64,000 nt of DNA from Rhizobium sp. NFR07 (GCF_900111905.1 NZ_FOKM01000002.1:1-64000), one strand, 5' to 3'; numbered from the stretch's first letter, positions 34,397 through 45,887 are shown. The notes: a model not told the origin generated them from the letters alone. A program made the numbers and translations.

Positions 34397-35410
34397 ATGA
34401 GAGACGACAGAAGAATGCGCTTCGTCAGCGCCGAACAGGTGGCACAGCTGGCGGGCGTCTCCCGGTCTGCCGTGTCGCGAACCTTCACCCCGGGCGCCAG
34501 CGTTTCGGCGGCGACGCGCGAAAAGGTGATGAAGGCAGCCGACGAACTTGGCTATCACGTCAACGATCTCGCCCGCGGGGTTCTCGCCAACCAGAGCCGT
34601 CTCGTCGGCGTCGTGGCGACCAGGCCGGAGATCGGTTTTCGCGCCCATCTGACGGCGGCACTCACCAAGGCGCTGATCCGCCGCGGCTCGATCCCCGTCC
34701 TCATCAATACCGGCGAGACCGAAGAGGAATTGCTCGCCGCGCAAAAAATGCTGATCGGCCATCGCGCAGAGGCGACGATCATCCTGTCCGGCTCGCCGCC
34801 GGCGAGCTTTTTCGAACTCGCCCAGCGCAACGGACAGCCGCTCGTCGTCATCGGCCGTTCCGAGCCGGATGCCGATCATGTGCTTGCCGGCAATGCCGAA
34901 GCGTCGAAAGAGGCTGCCGCCGCGTTCATCGCCGCCGGCCGCCGTCGTCTCGCGGTGATCGGCTCGCATTCCGCGACGCCGAGCATTGCCGAACGGGAAG
35001 AAGCTTTTGTCGCTGCCGCTCGCGCCCAGGGCCTCGAAGCGCGGATCGCCCATGGCCGGGACTCCGATTACGACAGCGGCATTTCCGCCGCCCGGGCGCT
35101 GCTCGGGGAGGGCGACTTTCCGGATGCTATCTTCTGCGCCAATGATCTGCTCGCCTTCGGCGCGATGGACGCGATCCGCCAGGAATTCGGCCTTACCGTG
35201 CCGGGTGACGTTGCCCTGATCGGTTTCGACGACGTGCCGGAAGCGGCCTGGCTGAGCTATGGGCTGACCACGTTCCGGCAGGATCCGGCGACGATCGCGG
35301 CTCGCGCAGTCGCGCTGCTCGACCGCCGCCTGCAGCATCCGGAAGAGCCGCGCGCCTGGGAGCGGGTCATCCCTCAGCTCGTCATTCGCCGGAGTTTCGT
35401 TCCGGTCTAG
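34397..35410 (+). CDS. LacI-family transcriptional regulator
   Basis: This protein of about 337 residues has an N-terminal LacI HTH (VSAEQVAQLAGVSRSAVSRT) with hinge helix, then a periplasmic-binding-like domain ending in the dimer and ligand motifs FCANDLLAFGAMDA and ALIGFDDVPEAAWLSY. Starts at 34370, 34379, 34397 and 34415 are all possible; none has a strong ribosome binding site. No sugar gene is adjacent, so its target is unknown. It converges on the mutase gene with only 44 bp between stops. Confidence 0.87.
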   Translation: MRDDRRMRFVSAEQVAQLAGVSRSAVSRTFTPGASVSAATREKVMKAADELGYHVNDLARGVLANQSRLVGVVATRPEIGFRAHLTAALTKALIRRGSIPVLINTGETEEELLAAQKMLIGHRAEATIILSGSPPASFFELAQRNGQPLVVIGRSEPDADHVLAGNAEASKEAAAAFIAAGRRRLAVIGSHSATPSIAEREEAFVAAARAQGLEARIAHGRDSDYDSGISAARALLGEGDFPDAIFCANDLLAFGAMDAIRQEFGLTVPGDVALIGFDDVPEAAWLSYGLTTFRQDPATIAARAVALLDRRLQHPEEPRAWERVIPQLVIRRSFVPV

Positions 35411-35454
35411 TCGGCTGGACCCCATGAGGAGTGCTCGGGACGACCCGAAAACCG

Positions 35455-37614
<2,160 letters not shown>

Positions 37615-38265
37615 CGATTTCCTCCTGAACATGCGGTTTCGTTCACGCGCGCCATCGGCACCGTGGTGATGAATATAGAACGCGGACGGGGCGCTGAAAG
37701 CTGCCTCGTAAAAGTTAGTTTATGTGACACCTCTCAGCGCCCCGTTCGGCAGTTTCTATCCGTGAACTCCGGTTGCTCTGCGATGGACGGGACAGTGGGC
37801 ACGGGGGCGTGTCTCATGAGAGAGTGTCATGCACGCCCTTTTACGGAACCCGACCCGGGCCATGACGACCTTGGGCCACGTCATCCACCTGCGCCATGGT
37901 TGCCGAATGTCCGAAGACATCCGCGAACGCCCCATGGCGCCATCCCGCCACCCTGTGTGCCTCACAGGCACGCCCGACGCTCCATCAGGGAAGTGATGCG
38001 GGATGTCGGTCCGACTTTCATCCCGCGCCTCCCGGTCGTCGGAGGGCAACCATTCTCTCAACGGACCCCGATGATGACGGTTCACGTCGTCCCTTCACCA
38101 CCGATGCCGGCCCCGCCTCGCCGGAACGCCTTCCGGTGTATCCGCGACGGGACGGGCACAGTGTAGGCAGAGATTTCGGGACGAGGACGATGGAAGGCGA
38201 AATTTTTTGCGAAATTGAAACGTGCTTCAGTCGGTAGTAATCTCACATGGCAAAAGGAGCGGTCC
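37615..38265. other. Long intergenic region with inverted repeat upstream of the mutase
   Basis: No gene is supported in these 651 bp. A 12-bp inverted repeat, ACGGGGCGCTGA (37686-37697) and TCAGCGCCCCGT (37734-37745), encloses 36 bp. Just downstream toward the mutase is CTATAT on the minus strand (37678-37673 region), a possible -10 element, which places one arm between -35 and -10. The rest (37750-38200) is GC-rich, with open frames on both strands that look non-coding. AAGGAG before 38266 belongs to the ParD-like gene. Confidence 0.5.
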
Positions 38266-38535
38266 ATGTCCGTGAAAGCGTCCATCTCGATTACCGACCA
38301 GCAGGATGCCTTTGCCAGAAAGCTGGTCGAGGACGGGCATTACGACAGCCTCAGCGACGTGGTTCAGCACGGTCTGGACCTTGTCCGCCAAGAGACGCAA
38401 TGGTCCGAAGGCGACCGTGAAGCGCTGGTGGCCTTGCTCAACGAGCGGATGGACGGGGAGTTCGTTACGATGGAGGAAAGTCGCCGTCGCGTTCAATCCA
38501 TGATCGAGGCGAACAGAAAAATTTATGGCCTATAA
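38266..38535 (+). CDS. parD: ParD-like antitoxin
   Basis: This 89-residue protein is of the CopG/ParD ribbon-helix-helix type (SVKASISITDQQDAFARKLV, then SLSDVVQHGLDLV). In the family the N-terminal half binds operator DNA and the C-terminal tail wraps the toxin. AAGGAG lies 7 bp before the ATG. Its end overlaps the ParE-like gene by 11 bp, the classical arrangement, implying co-translation and autoregulation. Confidence 0.9.
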   Translation: MSVKASISITDQQDAFARKLVEDGHYDSLSDVVQHGLDLVRQETQWSEGDREALVALLNERMDGEFVTMEESRRRVQSMIEANRKIYGL

Positions 38536-38869
38536 GGTCATACGCTCCGAAGATTGCGACCGTGATCTGAACTTGATCTTCAGGCATTTCGTCGATTCCT
38601 ATGTCGCACTCGGTGATCCTGTCACCGATGCATTCGATCGCGCGATACGACGAATCGCTACCGTCGAAGACGACATGGAATCATTGGCGATCGCCCCCCA
38701 TCAGGGAAGCCGAGAGCCCAAGATGTTGCCGGGATTGCGCCATGTGACGAAGAACCGTGCCGTATTTTACTTTCAGCTCGACGAGATGTCCGAGACTTTG
38801 CGTGTCGTCGCCGTCTTCTTCGGCGGGCAGGACCACTATAAACGCATGCTGAAACGATTGAAGCGCTGA
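38525..38869 (+). CDS. parE: ParE-like toxin (RelE/ParE superfamily)
   Basis: This 114-residue toxin-fold protein has the family N-terminus YKVIRSEDCDRDLNLIFRHF and the late segment RHVTKNRAVFYFQLDE followed by VVAVFFGGQDHYKRML. ParE toxins poison DNA gyrase; some relatives act otherwise. It is coupled to parD. The pair lies between bhbA and pccA, which suggests recent insertion into a housekeeping neighbourhood. Confidence 0.9.
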   Translation: MAYKVIRSEDCDRDLNLIFRHFVDSYVALGDPVTDAFDRAIRRIATVEDDMESLAIAPHQGSREPKMLPGLRHVTKNRAVFYFQLDEMSETLRVVAVFFGGQDHYKRMLKRLKR

Positions 38870-38879
38870 CGAGGCCCGC

Positions 38880-39551
38880 TCAACCTTCGCACACGGTTTC
38901 ACCAATTGCCGCCAGCATTTCCACCGCCTTTATCCCGCTCTCGCTAAGGCCATAGACGCCCTTGTCGATCTTTTCGAACCAGCCGTAGTAATTATCGCGC
39001 AGCATCTGGCCGGCCTTTGGCGTGATCGCCTTGAGATCGCGCGGCCTCAAGGGTCCGTCGACGAGCGCCGCGGCGCAGGCAAGTGCCTGCTGGCGATAGG
39101 CGGTCATGATCGGCACCTTGGTGGAGCCGCCGAGCGCCGGATCGCCTTGGCGCTTGCGGTGCTCCTTGATCAGTCGCGTGCGCCGCTTCGGATTGGTGCG
39201 CGGCATCGGGGAGACGGAACTGACCAGAATGCTGACCTCGCCGCCATCGGAAACGCCGAGCATGCCGATGCCGAGCCGGCGGCAGAGATCGCGGTAGCGC
39301 CTGTCGGCTTCGCGGCCTCGGCCTTTGGCCGAAACGCGGGCGGCGATCCAGACCTCGTCGGCGGCTGCGGCGCGATCGACGGCCTGCAGGATCAGTTCCA
39401 GATTGAATGTGAGCTTCAGCTCGCAGACGACCATGACCGTCGGATCGCCGTCGCTCAAGCCGAGCATATCGCAGCCGCCGATCTCGCCCTTGACCGAATA
39501 GCCGGCGGCCTCGAGGAACTGTTTGACGGGGAGATAGAGCGAGGTTTCCAT
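38880..39551 (-). CDS. DUF2161 protein, putative PD-(D/E)XK-type phosphodiesterase
   Basis: This 223-residue protein begins METSLYLPVKQFLEAAGYSV and has a nuclease-like core, VMVVCELKLTFNLELILQAV. The ELK triplet could supply the E-x-K of a PD-(D/E)XK active site, with the aspartate in GGCDMLGLSDGD. A C-terminal winged-helix-like part follows (MTAYRQQALACAAALVDGPL). It resembles the DUF2161 family; function is unproven. It ends 10 bp from parE on the opposite strand. Confidence 0.8.
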   Translation of the reverse strand: METSLYLPVKQFLEAAGYSVKGEIGGCDMLGLSDGDPTVMVVCELKLTFNLELILQAVDRAAAADEVWIAARVSAKGRGREADRRYRDLCRRLGIGMLGVSDGGEVSILVSSVSPMPRTNPKRRTRLIKEHRKRQGDPALGGSTKVPIMTAYRQQALACAAALVDGPLRPRDLKAITPKAGQMLRDNYYGWFEKIDKGVYGLSESGIKAVEMLAAIGETVCEG

Positions 39552-39599
39552 ACGGGTCCGATAGCAGCGATCGGCGAGACGGATAGCATGATTCTTTTG

Positions 39600-39745
39600 A
39601 TAGGGGGCGATGAGCGGGGCAGGGTGGTGCGGCTTGCCTCTTCGTCCCGCTTGCGGGGAGAAGATCCGGAGCGCCAGCGAGGAGATGAGGGGCAGATGTC
39701 GACGCTCGTAAAAGTGCTCCTCATCCGCCCTGCCGGACGGGATGC
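39600..39745. repeat. Mosaic palindromic intergenic repeat downstream of pccA
   Basis: Between pccA and the DUF2161 gene lie CCCGCTTGCGGGG and GAGAAG, then GATGAGG (39683) matched by CCTCATC, and GCAGGGTGG matched by CCGCCCTGCC near 39730. From experience this combination is typical of dispersed repeats between rhizobial genes. No gene is supported here. Confidence 0.5.
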
Positions 39746-39755
39746 TGCGCCTCGG

Positions 39756-41771
39756 CTATTCGAACTCCAGGATCAGCTCGTCCACCGCGAGGCTCTGGCC
39801 CGCTTCGGCCGAGACGCGCTTGACCACGCCGTGGCGCTCGGCCTTCAGCACGTTTTCCATCTTCATCGCCTCGACCGTGGCAAGCGTCTGGCCCGCCTCG
39901 ACCCGTTCGCCTGCCTTCACCGAGATTGCGGTGACGACGCCGGGCATGGGGCAGAGCAGCATTTTCGACGTATCGGGCGGCAGCTTCACCGGCATCAGTC
40001 GGGCAAGCTCGGCGATACGCGGAGAACGCACGCGGGCCGTCACATCCATGCCGCGCCAGCGCAGCCGGATCGCCGATCCGATGCGATCGACCTTCACCAT
40101 CATGACGTCGCCGCCGACATGGAATTCCGCCAGCCTCTGGCCCGGAAGCCAGCCGCTCGCGACGGTGAGCTTTTCGCCATCGGCAAAACGGACAAAGTCG
40201 CCGTCCGCGGCCGTACCGACCGTGATCTCCTCCTCGAACGAGGAGCTGGCGGCTGAAAGCGTGGCGATCCAGTCCTTGCCGACGGTGCGGCGGCGCCTGG
40301 ACAGCGTGCCGGAAATCCAGGTGGCGCGTTCTTCCAGGGACTGATTGATCAGCACGGCGATCGCTCCGAGTCTGCGTGCATCCGTGGCATCCGGTGTCAC
40401 GCCTGCAAAGCCTTCCGGGAATTCCTCGGCGATATAGGCGGTGGTCAGCTTGCCCGAACGAAAGCGCTCCTGTGCCATGACGGCCGACAGGAAGGGCAGG
40501 TTATGGCCGATGCCTTCCACCTCGAAGGCATCCAGCGCCTCGCCCATCGCGTCGATGGCAGCGGTGCGGTCCTCCGCCCAGCTGCAGAGTTTGGCGATCA
40601 TCGGATCGTAATACATCGAGATCTCGCCGCCTTCGAAGACGCCGGTATCGTTGCGCAGGATGGCACCGCTCTCCTGCAGACCCTCCACCGGCGGGCGATA
40701 ACGCGTGAGCCGCCCGATCGACGGCAGAAAATTGCGATAGGGATCCTCGGCATAGAGCCGGCTTTCGATCGCCCACCCGGTCAGCGTCACGTCGTCCTGG
40801 CCGAAGGAAAGCTTTTCGCCGGCAGCAATGCGGATCATCTGCTCGACGAGATCGACGCCGGTGATGAGTTCGGTGACCGGATGCTCCACCTGCAGCCGGG
40901 TGTTCATCTCGAGGAAGTAGAAATTGCGGTCGCCATCAACGATGAATTCCACCGTGCCGGCGGAGAAATAGCCGACCGCCCTGGAGAGGGCGACTGCCTG
41001 TTCACCCATGGCCTTGCGGGTGGCCTCGTCGAGGAAGGGGGAGGGGGCTTCCTCGATGACCTTCTGGTTTCGCCGCTGGATCGAGCATTCGCGCTCGCCG
41101 AGATAGAGCGTGGTGCCGTGCCGGTCGCCTAGCACCTGGATCTCGATATGCCGTGGCTGGGTGACGAATTTCTCGATGAAGATGCGGTCGTCGCCGAAGG
41201 ATGCCTTCGCCTCGTTCTTCGACGACTGGAACCCCTCGCGCGCTTCCTGATCGTTCCAGGCGATCCGCATGCCCTTGCCGCCGCCGCCGGCCGATGCCTT
41301 GATCATCACCGGGTAGCCGATCGAAGAAGCGATCTTCACCGCCTCGTCGGCATCCTCGATCAGGTCCATATGGCCGGGCACGGTGGAGACGCCGGCTTCT
41401 GCCGCAATCTTCTTCGAGGTGATCTTGTCGCCCATCGCCTCGATGGCCCTTACCGGCGGGCCGATGAAGGCGACGCCGGCCTTTTCAAGTGCGGCGGCAA
41501 AGGCTGGGTTTTCCGACAGGAAACCGTAGCCGGGATGGACGGCATCGGCACCCGTTTTACGGATCGCCTCGAGGATATTGTCGATGACGATATAGGACTG
41601 GTTCGATGGTGCCGGGCCGATATGCACGGCCTCGTCGGCCATTTTCACATGCAGCGCATTGGCATCGGCATCCGAATAGACCGCGACCGTGGCGATGCCC
41701 ATTTTGCTGGCTGTCTTGATGACGCGGCAGGCGATTTCACCACGATTGGCGATCAGGATTTTTTTGAACAT
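39756..41771 (-). CDS. pccA: Propionyl-CoA carboxylase, biotin-carrying alpha subunit
   Basis: This 671-residue protein joins biotin carboxylase (ATP-grasp with GGGGKGMRI at about residues 164-172; EMNTRLQVEHPVTE) to a C-terminal biotinyl domain whose lysine is in VEAMKMENVL. With PccB it carboxylates propionyl-CoA to methylmalonyl-CoA. The N-terminus FKKILIANRGEIACRVI is typical. Its partner pccB is 2.4 kb away on the same strand, and the mutase lies downstream. Confidence 0.95.
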   Translation of the reverse strand: MFKKILIANRGEIACRVIKTASKMGIATVAVYSDADANALHVKMADEAVHIGPAPSNQSYIVIDNILEAIRKTGADAVHPGYGFLSENPAFAAALEKAGVAFIGPPVRAIEAMGDKITSKKIAAEAGVSTVPGHMDLIEDADEAVKIASSIGYPVMIKASAGGGGKGMRIAWNDQEAREGFQSSKNEAKASFGDDRIFIEKFVTQPRHIEIQVLGDRHGTTLYLGERECSIQRRNQKVIEEAPSPFLDEATRKAMGEQAVALSRAVGYFSAGTVEFIVDGDRNFYFLEMNTRLQVEHPVTELITGVDLVEQMIRIAAGEKLSFGQDDVTLTGWAIESRLYAEDPYRNFLPSIGRLTRYRPPVEGLQESGAILRNDTGVFEGGEISMYYDPMIAKLCSWAEDRTAAIDAMGEALDAFEVEGIGHNLPFLSAVMAQERFRSGKLTTAYIAEEFPEGFAGVTPDATDARRLGAIAVLINQSLEERATWISGTLSRRRRTVGKDWIATLSAASSSFEEEITVGTAADGDFVRFADGEKLTVASGWLPGQRLAEFHVGGDVMMVKVDRIGSAIRLRWRGMDVTARVRSPRIAELARLMPVKLPPDTSKMLLCPMPGVVTAISVKAGERVEAGQTLATVEAMKMENVLKAERHGVVKRVSAEAGQSLAVDELILEFE

Positions 41772-41817
41772 GTAGGCTCCCCTCCCATGGGGCTTTGTCG
41801 TCGGCTCGGTGCCCGTT

Positions 41818-42225
41818 TCAGGGCCGGTCTTCGTCTTCGTCGCGATATTTCGTCTGATAGGGCAGGGTAAGGATCGCGGTTGCCGCAGCGGCGCCGCCGA
41901 ACAGCGAGGCGAAGGGCACGATCACCAGGATAAGCGGCAGTGCGTGGTTCGAGGCGCGCGCAAAAAGCCGGCCGAGACCGCCGATATCGAGCACGATCAG
42001 GGAAAGGCTGGCGGCGGTGCCGATCAGCGCGCCGACCGCGGCATGAAGGCCGAGAAAGCGCAGCATCTGCCAGTGGTCCCGCCGTGCCTCCTCAGGCGTC
42101 ATCCTCGGTTTGCGGGAATTGTGCAGGAATGCAGCGCGCGCTCTCTTCCTACCCGCCCAGCGCCTCAGCCACCCTTCGGGGTCGGGCAGCTTGATCATCG
42201 GGAGGGAAAGGCCGCGAATCCGCAT
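41818..42225 (-). CDS. Small membrane protein, two predicted segments
   Basis: This 135-residue protein has a basic N-terminus (RRWAGRKRARAAF) and two hydrophobic segments, about 60-82 (AVGALIGTAASLSLIVLDIG) and 95-118 (ALPLILVIVPFASLFGGAAA). No known family is recognised with confidence. The start is uncertain: ATG at 42225 or 42198, neither with a clear ribosome binding site. It lies 3 bp after the DUF2442 gene and 46 bp before pccA. Confidence 0.7.
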   Translation of the reverse strand: MRIRGLSLPMIKLPDPEGWLRRWAGRKRARAAFLHNSRKPRMTPEEARRDHWQMLRFLGLHAAVGALIGTAASLSLIVLDIGGLGRLFARASNHALPLILVIVPFASLFGGAAAATAILTLPYQTKYRDEDEDRP

Positions 42226-42228
42226 GGT

Positions 42229-42513
42229 TCACTCTGCGGCTTCAGCAGGGGGAACGGCGCCGGGTGCCGCGCCGCCGATAATCAGCGCCTTGGCGCTGAT
42301 ATATTCGTCGACTTCCTCCCAACCCACGGCATCGCCGAAGGGCAGGATCTCCCACTTTGCTCGCTGTTCCGGAGAGGCTGCATTGAGACGCGGATACCAC
42401 CAGAGCGGCGCTTCGATGCGTCGGCCATCCGCCATGCTGAAGATGATGGTATCGGCGGTCACGTCTACATCCGAGATCTTCAACTGCCGCTCGTCAATGT
42501 CCAAAGTGGTCAT
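42229..42513 (-). CDS. DUF2442-family protein
   Basis: This 94-residue protein carries the family pattern ADTIIFSMADGRRIEAPLWW YPRL (the Trp-rich core after a strand), then WEEVDEYISAKALI. AGGAGG precedes the ATG at 42513 by 7 bp. Its first 20 bp overlap the end of the DUF4160 gene. DUF2442 and DUF4160 genes are often neighbours and have been considered toxin-antitoxin-like, but I know of no firm function. Confidence 0.85.
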   Translation of the reverse strand: MTTLDIDERQLKISDVDVTADTIIFSMADGRRIEAPLWWYPRLNAASPEQRAKWEILPFGDAVGWEEVDEYISAKALIIGGAAPGAVPPAEAAE

Positions 42514-42730
42514 TCCATGCCTCCTCGAAACGATCTTGGTGGTCGGCAACGATCCTCAAGATAGCATTCACTTCATGGGGTGCGAAGCCTGCGTTTCTGG
42601 CGACCGCGCAATCCTTCAGCCAGACTTTGAGCTGCTTCCCATCCTTGAGGATATGGATGTGAGGCGGCTCTCCAATTTCCTTCGAGTAGAAGAGGAAGCG
42701 ATGGCCTTTCCATAAAAGCAATGTCGGCAC
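42494..42730 (-). CDS. DUF4160-family protein
   Basis: This 78-residue protein has the family signature RFLFYSKEIGEPPHIHI and KVWLKDCAVARNAGF, with the conserved EPPHIH core. It overlaps the downstream DUF2442 gene by 20 bp. Size, order and overlap resemble a type II toxin-antitoxin pair, but no toxin residues are known. It may respond to a ligand or form a complex with the DUF2442 protein. Confidence 0.85.
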   Translation of the reverse strand: MPTLLLWKGHRFLFYSKEIGEPPHIHILKDGKQLKVWLKDCAVARNAGFAPHEVNAILRIVADHQDRFEEAWNDHFGH

Positions 42731-42771
42731 GCCCCTCTCCCCGAACGTCTCCTCCTGCGCTGTCTATATGT

Positions 42772-43149
42772 TTAGACCTCGAAAAAGTTCTCGAAGCTCT
42801 CCGGAAAGTTCTGCCGCGCCAGCTTTTCGTTGATGACAAGCATTGCCTCGTAGGACATCGGATCGAAATCCTTGTCGACGGGAAGCACTTCGCGGCCGAA
42901 CAGCAGGCTGAGGCGCGCCGCATCGAGATTGCCGCGCTCGAAGGGTTCGGTGCCGAAATGATGCCAGAGCGCGTGCATGAAGGCCGCGTCGATGCGGTGT
43001 TCCTTCGTGCCCGGCCGCGCCTTGCGCGGCAGGGCTTTTACTGGCGTCACGCCCTTCGGATTGGCGCGACGGATGGTGAACTGAATGCCTGTGCTTGGCA
43101 TACCGCCCGGAAAACCCCGATGTTTGGTCATTTCAGGCAGGTTTGCCAT
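42772..43149 (-). CDS. Hypothetical protein (125 residues)
   Basis: This soluble basic-to-neutral protein includes KARPGTKEHRIDAAFMHALW and ends PESFENFFEV. No domain is recognised. It starts 11 bp after the YghU-like gene stop on the same strand, so it is probably co-transcribed. Codon use fits the genome. Confidence 0.65.
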   Translation of the reverse strand: MANLPEMTKHRGFPGGMPSTGIQFTIRRANPKGVTPVKALPRKARPGTKEHRIDAAFMHALWHHFGTEPFERGNLDAARLSLLFGREVLPVDKDFDPMSYEAMLVINEKLARQNFPESFENFFEV

Positions 43150-43160
43150 CGTCTTGGTCC

Positions 43161-44066
43161 TTAGGCTGTCGCGACCTTGTCGGCCGTCTTGGTGTCAAAA
43201 TCAGAGGCGTCATGCCGCTCGTGGAGCTGTTCAGAAAGCTCGCCGGAACGACGGTTGACCATGCGGCCGCGCTTCACCGCCGGGCGAGCGAAGATCTCCG
43301 CCGTCCAGCGCTGCAGGTTCTTGTAGCCCTGAACTTCGAGGAAGTCACCGGCATCGCCATAGGCCTGGCCCATGGCCAGATTGCCGTACCAAGGCCAGAT
43401 CGCCATATCGGCGACGGTGTATTCCTTGCCGGCCATGAACTGGTTCTCGGCGAGATGCCGGTCGAGCACGTCGAGCTGGCGCTTCGTCTCCATCGCATAG
43501 CGGTCGATCGCGTATTTGATCTTCATCGGCGCATAGGCATAGAAATGGCCGAAGCCGCCGCCGAGGAAGGGCGCCGAGCCCATCTGCCAGAACAGCCAGT
43601 TCATTGCTTCCGTGCGGGCGCGCAATTCGGTCGGCAGGAAGGCGCCGAATTTTTCTGCCAGATACATGAGGATCGAAGCGGATTCGAACACCCGCAGCGG
43701 CTTGCCGCCATCCTTGGGCGCATGGTCCAGAAGCGCCGGGATCTTCGAATTCGGGTTGACGCCGACAAAGCCGGAGCCGAACTGGTCTCCCTGGCCGATA
43801 TTGATCAGCCACGCATCATATTCCGCATCGGAATGACCGGCCGCGAGCAGCTCCTCCAGCATGATGGTGACCTTCACGCCGTTCGGAGTGCCCAGCGAAT
43901 AGAGCTGCAGCGGATGCTTGCCGACCGGCAGTTCCTTCTCGTGGGTCGGGCCGGCGATCGGCCGGTTGATGCCGGCGAACTCGCCGCCATTGCCCTTGTC
44001 CCAGGTCCACGCCTTGCCCGGTTCGTAGCCTGCAGGAAAATTGTCGGCGGGGGATTTGTCGGTCAT
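43161..44066 (-). CDS. yghU: Glutathione-dependent disulfide-bond oxidoreductase, YghU-like
   Basis: This 301-residue glutathione-transferase-fold protein has the YghU-specific N-terminal extension, the thioredoxin-like domain with LYSLGTPNGVKVTIMLEEL, the glutathione loop ESASILMYLAEKFG, and a C-terminal helical domain (YTVADMAIWPWYGNL). E. coli YghU reduces disulfides using two glutathiones. It lies 134 bp downstream of pccB; a separate promoter in that gap is possible. Confidence 0.93.
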   Translation of the reverse strand: MTDKSPADNFPAGYEPGKAWTWDKGNGGEFAGINRPIAGPTHEKELPVGKHPLQLYSLGTPNGVKVTIMLEELLAAGHSDAEYDAWLINIGQGDQFGSGFVGVNPNSKIPALLDHAPKDGGKPLRVFESASILMYLAEKFGAFLPTELRARTEAMNWLFWQMGSAPFLGGGFGHFYAYAPMKIKYAIDRYAMETKRQLDVLDRHLAENQFMAGKEYTVADMAIWPWYGNLAMGQAYGDAGDFLEVQGYKNLQRWTAEIFARPAVKRGRMVNRRSGELSEQLHERHDASDFDTKTADKVATA

Positions 44067-44200
44067 GAAATCGGATCCTTGCTCAACGCGTCATGGAAAG
44101 GCATGCGCCGGGAGGCGGCGCGCGTCAGAGGAATATAGGAAACCGGGGGTCGGCTGCTACAGACGAATTTCACAAAGATTACAGCTTTGGGAGAAGATTA

Positions 44201-45733
44201 TTACAACGGTATCGTATCGTGCTTCTTCCAGTGGGTCGTCACCTGCTTGTTCTTCAGCGATGCGAAGGCGCGAGCGATGCGGCGGCGCGAGGAGTGCGGC
44301 ATGATCACCTCGTCGATGAAGCCGCGTTCGGCGGCGACGAAGGGATTGGCGAAACGTTCCTCGTATTCCTTGGTCCGTGCGGCGATCCTGTCGGGATCAC
44401 CAAGTTCCGAGCGGTAGAGGATTTCGGTCGCCCCCTTGGCGCCCATCACGGCGATCTCCGCCGTCGGCCAGGCATAGTTGATGTCGGCGCCGATATGTTT
44501 AGACGCCATCACGTCATAAGCGCCGCCATAGGCTTTTCGCGTGATCAACGTCACCATCGGCACCGTAGCTTCGGAATAGGCGAAGAGAAGCTTGGCGCCA
44601 TGCTTGATGACTCCGCCATACTCCTGCGCGGTGCCCGGCAGGAAGCCCGGGACGTCGACCAGTGTCAGGATCGGGATCGAGAAGGCGTCGCAGAAGCGGA
44701 CGAAACGCGCGGCCTTGCGCGATGAATCGATATCGAGGCAGCCGGCGAGCACCATCGGCTGGTTGGCGACGACGCCCACCGTCTGGCCTTCGATGCGGAT
44801 ATAGCCGGTGATGATGTTCCGGGCGAAGGCTTCCTGGATTTCGAAGAAATCGCCTTCGTCGGCAATCGCCGTGATCAGCTCCTTCATGTCATAGGGCTTT
44901 GTCGCGCTGTCGGGGATCAGCGTGTCGAGCTTGTCCTCGACGCGGGCGGGATCGTCGTGGAACGGCCGGCTCGGCACCTTGTCGCGATTGTTGAGCGGCA
45001 GGAAATCGAACAGCTGGCGTACGGCCTCCAGCGCCTCGATGTCGTTTTCGAATGCGGCATCGGCGACAGACGACTTCTGCGTATGGGTGCGGGCGCCGCC
45101 GAGTTCTTCGGCGGTGACGATCTCGTTGGTGACCGTCTTCACCACGTCCGGCCCGGTGACGAACATGTAGGATGTGTCGCGCACCATGAAGATGAAGTCG
45201 GTCATGGCCGGCGAATAGACGGCGCCACCGGCGCAGGGCCCCATGATGACGGAAATCTGCGGGATGACGCCGGAAGCCTCGGCATTGCGGCGGAACACTT
45301 CGGCATAACCGGCAAGCGAGGCGACGCCTTCCTGGATGCGCGCGCCGCCGGAATCGTTGAGGCCGATGACGGGAGCCCCGACCTTCACCGCCATATCCAT
45401 GATCTTGCAGATTTTCTGCGCGTGGGTTTCCGACAGCGAGCCGCCGAGCACGGTGAAATCCTGGGAAAAGACGTATACCTGACGGCCGTTGATCGTGCCC
45501 CAGCCGGTGACGACGCCGTCGCCGGCAACCTTCTGTTCCGCCATGCCGAAATCCACCGCCCGGTGGGTTACATACATGTCGAACTCTTCGAACGAGCCTT
45601 CGTCGAGCAGGACCTCGATCCGCTCGCGGGCGGTCAGCTTACCCTTGGCATGCTGCGCGTCGATGCGTCTCGTGCCGCCACCCAGCCGTGCTTCGGCGCG
45701 GCGTCTCTCCACCTCGTTCAGGATCTGGCGCAT
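44201..45733 (-). CDS. pccB: Propionyl-CoA carboxylase, beta (carboxyltransferase) subunit
   Basis: This 510-residue carboxyltransferase has two crotonase-like halves. The acyl-CoA site half contains [19 protein letters not shown] and [16 protein letters not shown]. The biotin-site half contains [18 protein letters not shown] and [13 protein letters not shown]. It works with PccA. The length and the C-terminus ending in IPL are usual for bacterial PccB. Confidence 0.95.
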   Translation of the reverse strand: MRQILNEVERRRAEARLGGGTRRIDAQHAKGKLTARERIEVLLDEGSFEEFDMYVTHRAVDFGMAEQKVAGDGVVTGWGTINGRQVYVFSQDFTVLGGSLSETHAQKICKIMDMAVKVGAPVIGLNDSGGARIQEGVASLAGYAEVFRRNAEASGVIPQISVIMGPCAGGAVYSPAMTDFIFMVRDTSYMFVTGPDVVKTVTNEIVTAEELGGARTHTQKSSVADAAFENDIEALEAVRQLFDFLPLNNRDKVPSRPFHDDPARVEDKLDTLIPDSATKPYDMKELITAIADEGDFFEIQEAFARNIITGYIRIEGQTVGVVANQPMVLAGCLDIDSSRKAARFVRFCDAFSIPILTLVDVPGFLPGTAQEYGGVIKHGAKLLFAYSEATVPMVTLITRKAYGGAYDVMASKHIGADINYAWPTAEIAVMGAKGATEILYRSELGDPDRIAARTKEYEERFANPFVAAERGFIDEVIMPHSSRRRIARAFASLKNKQVTTHWKKHDTIPL

Positions 45734-45822
45734 GCTTCCTCCCCGGATTCTGCTTCTGTTGTAATGCCTTGTCTTGTTCGCGCAACTGCCTGCGGACAGT
45801 ATCTATGTCAGCAGGTCATAAA

Positions 45823-45860
45823 AGATCAGCCCCGCCGACGGCGGCAAGCCGAGCGGCAGG
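45823..45860 (-). terminator. Possible terminator of the ParA-like gene
   Basis: Read leftward, AGCCCTGCCG pairs with CGGCGGGGCT (one G:U-type position) around a 16-nt interior that can also pair, followed by GATCTTTTAT. It lies 28 bp past the ParA-like stop. The weak U-tract makes this tentative. Confidence 0.4.
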
Positions 45861-45887
45861 GCTCGAATGGGAAAAAGTGGGATCGTC

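Noticed and set aside
37615..37760. Cobalamin riboswitch before the B12-dependent mutase
   Set aside because: The conserved B12-box core was not found in the leader; only the 12-bp inverted repeat is evident.
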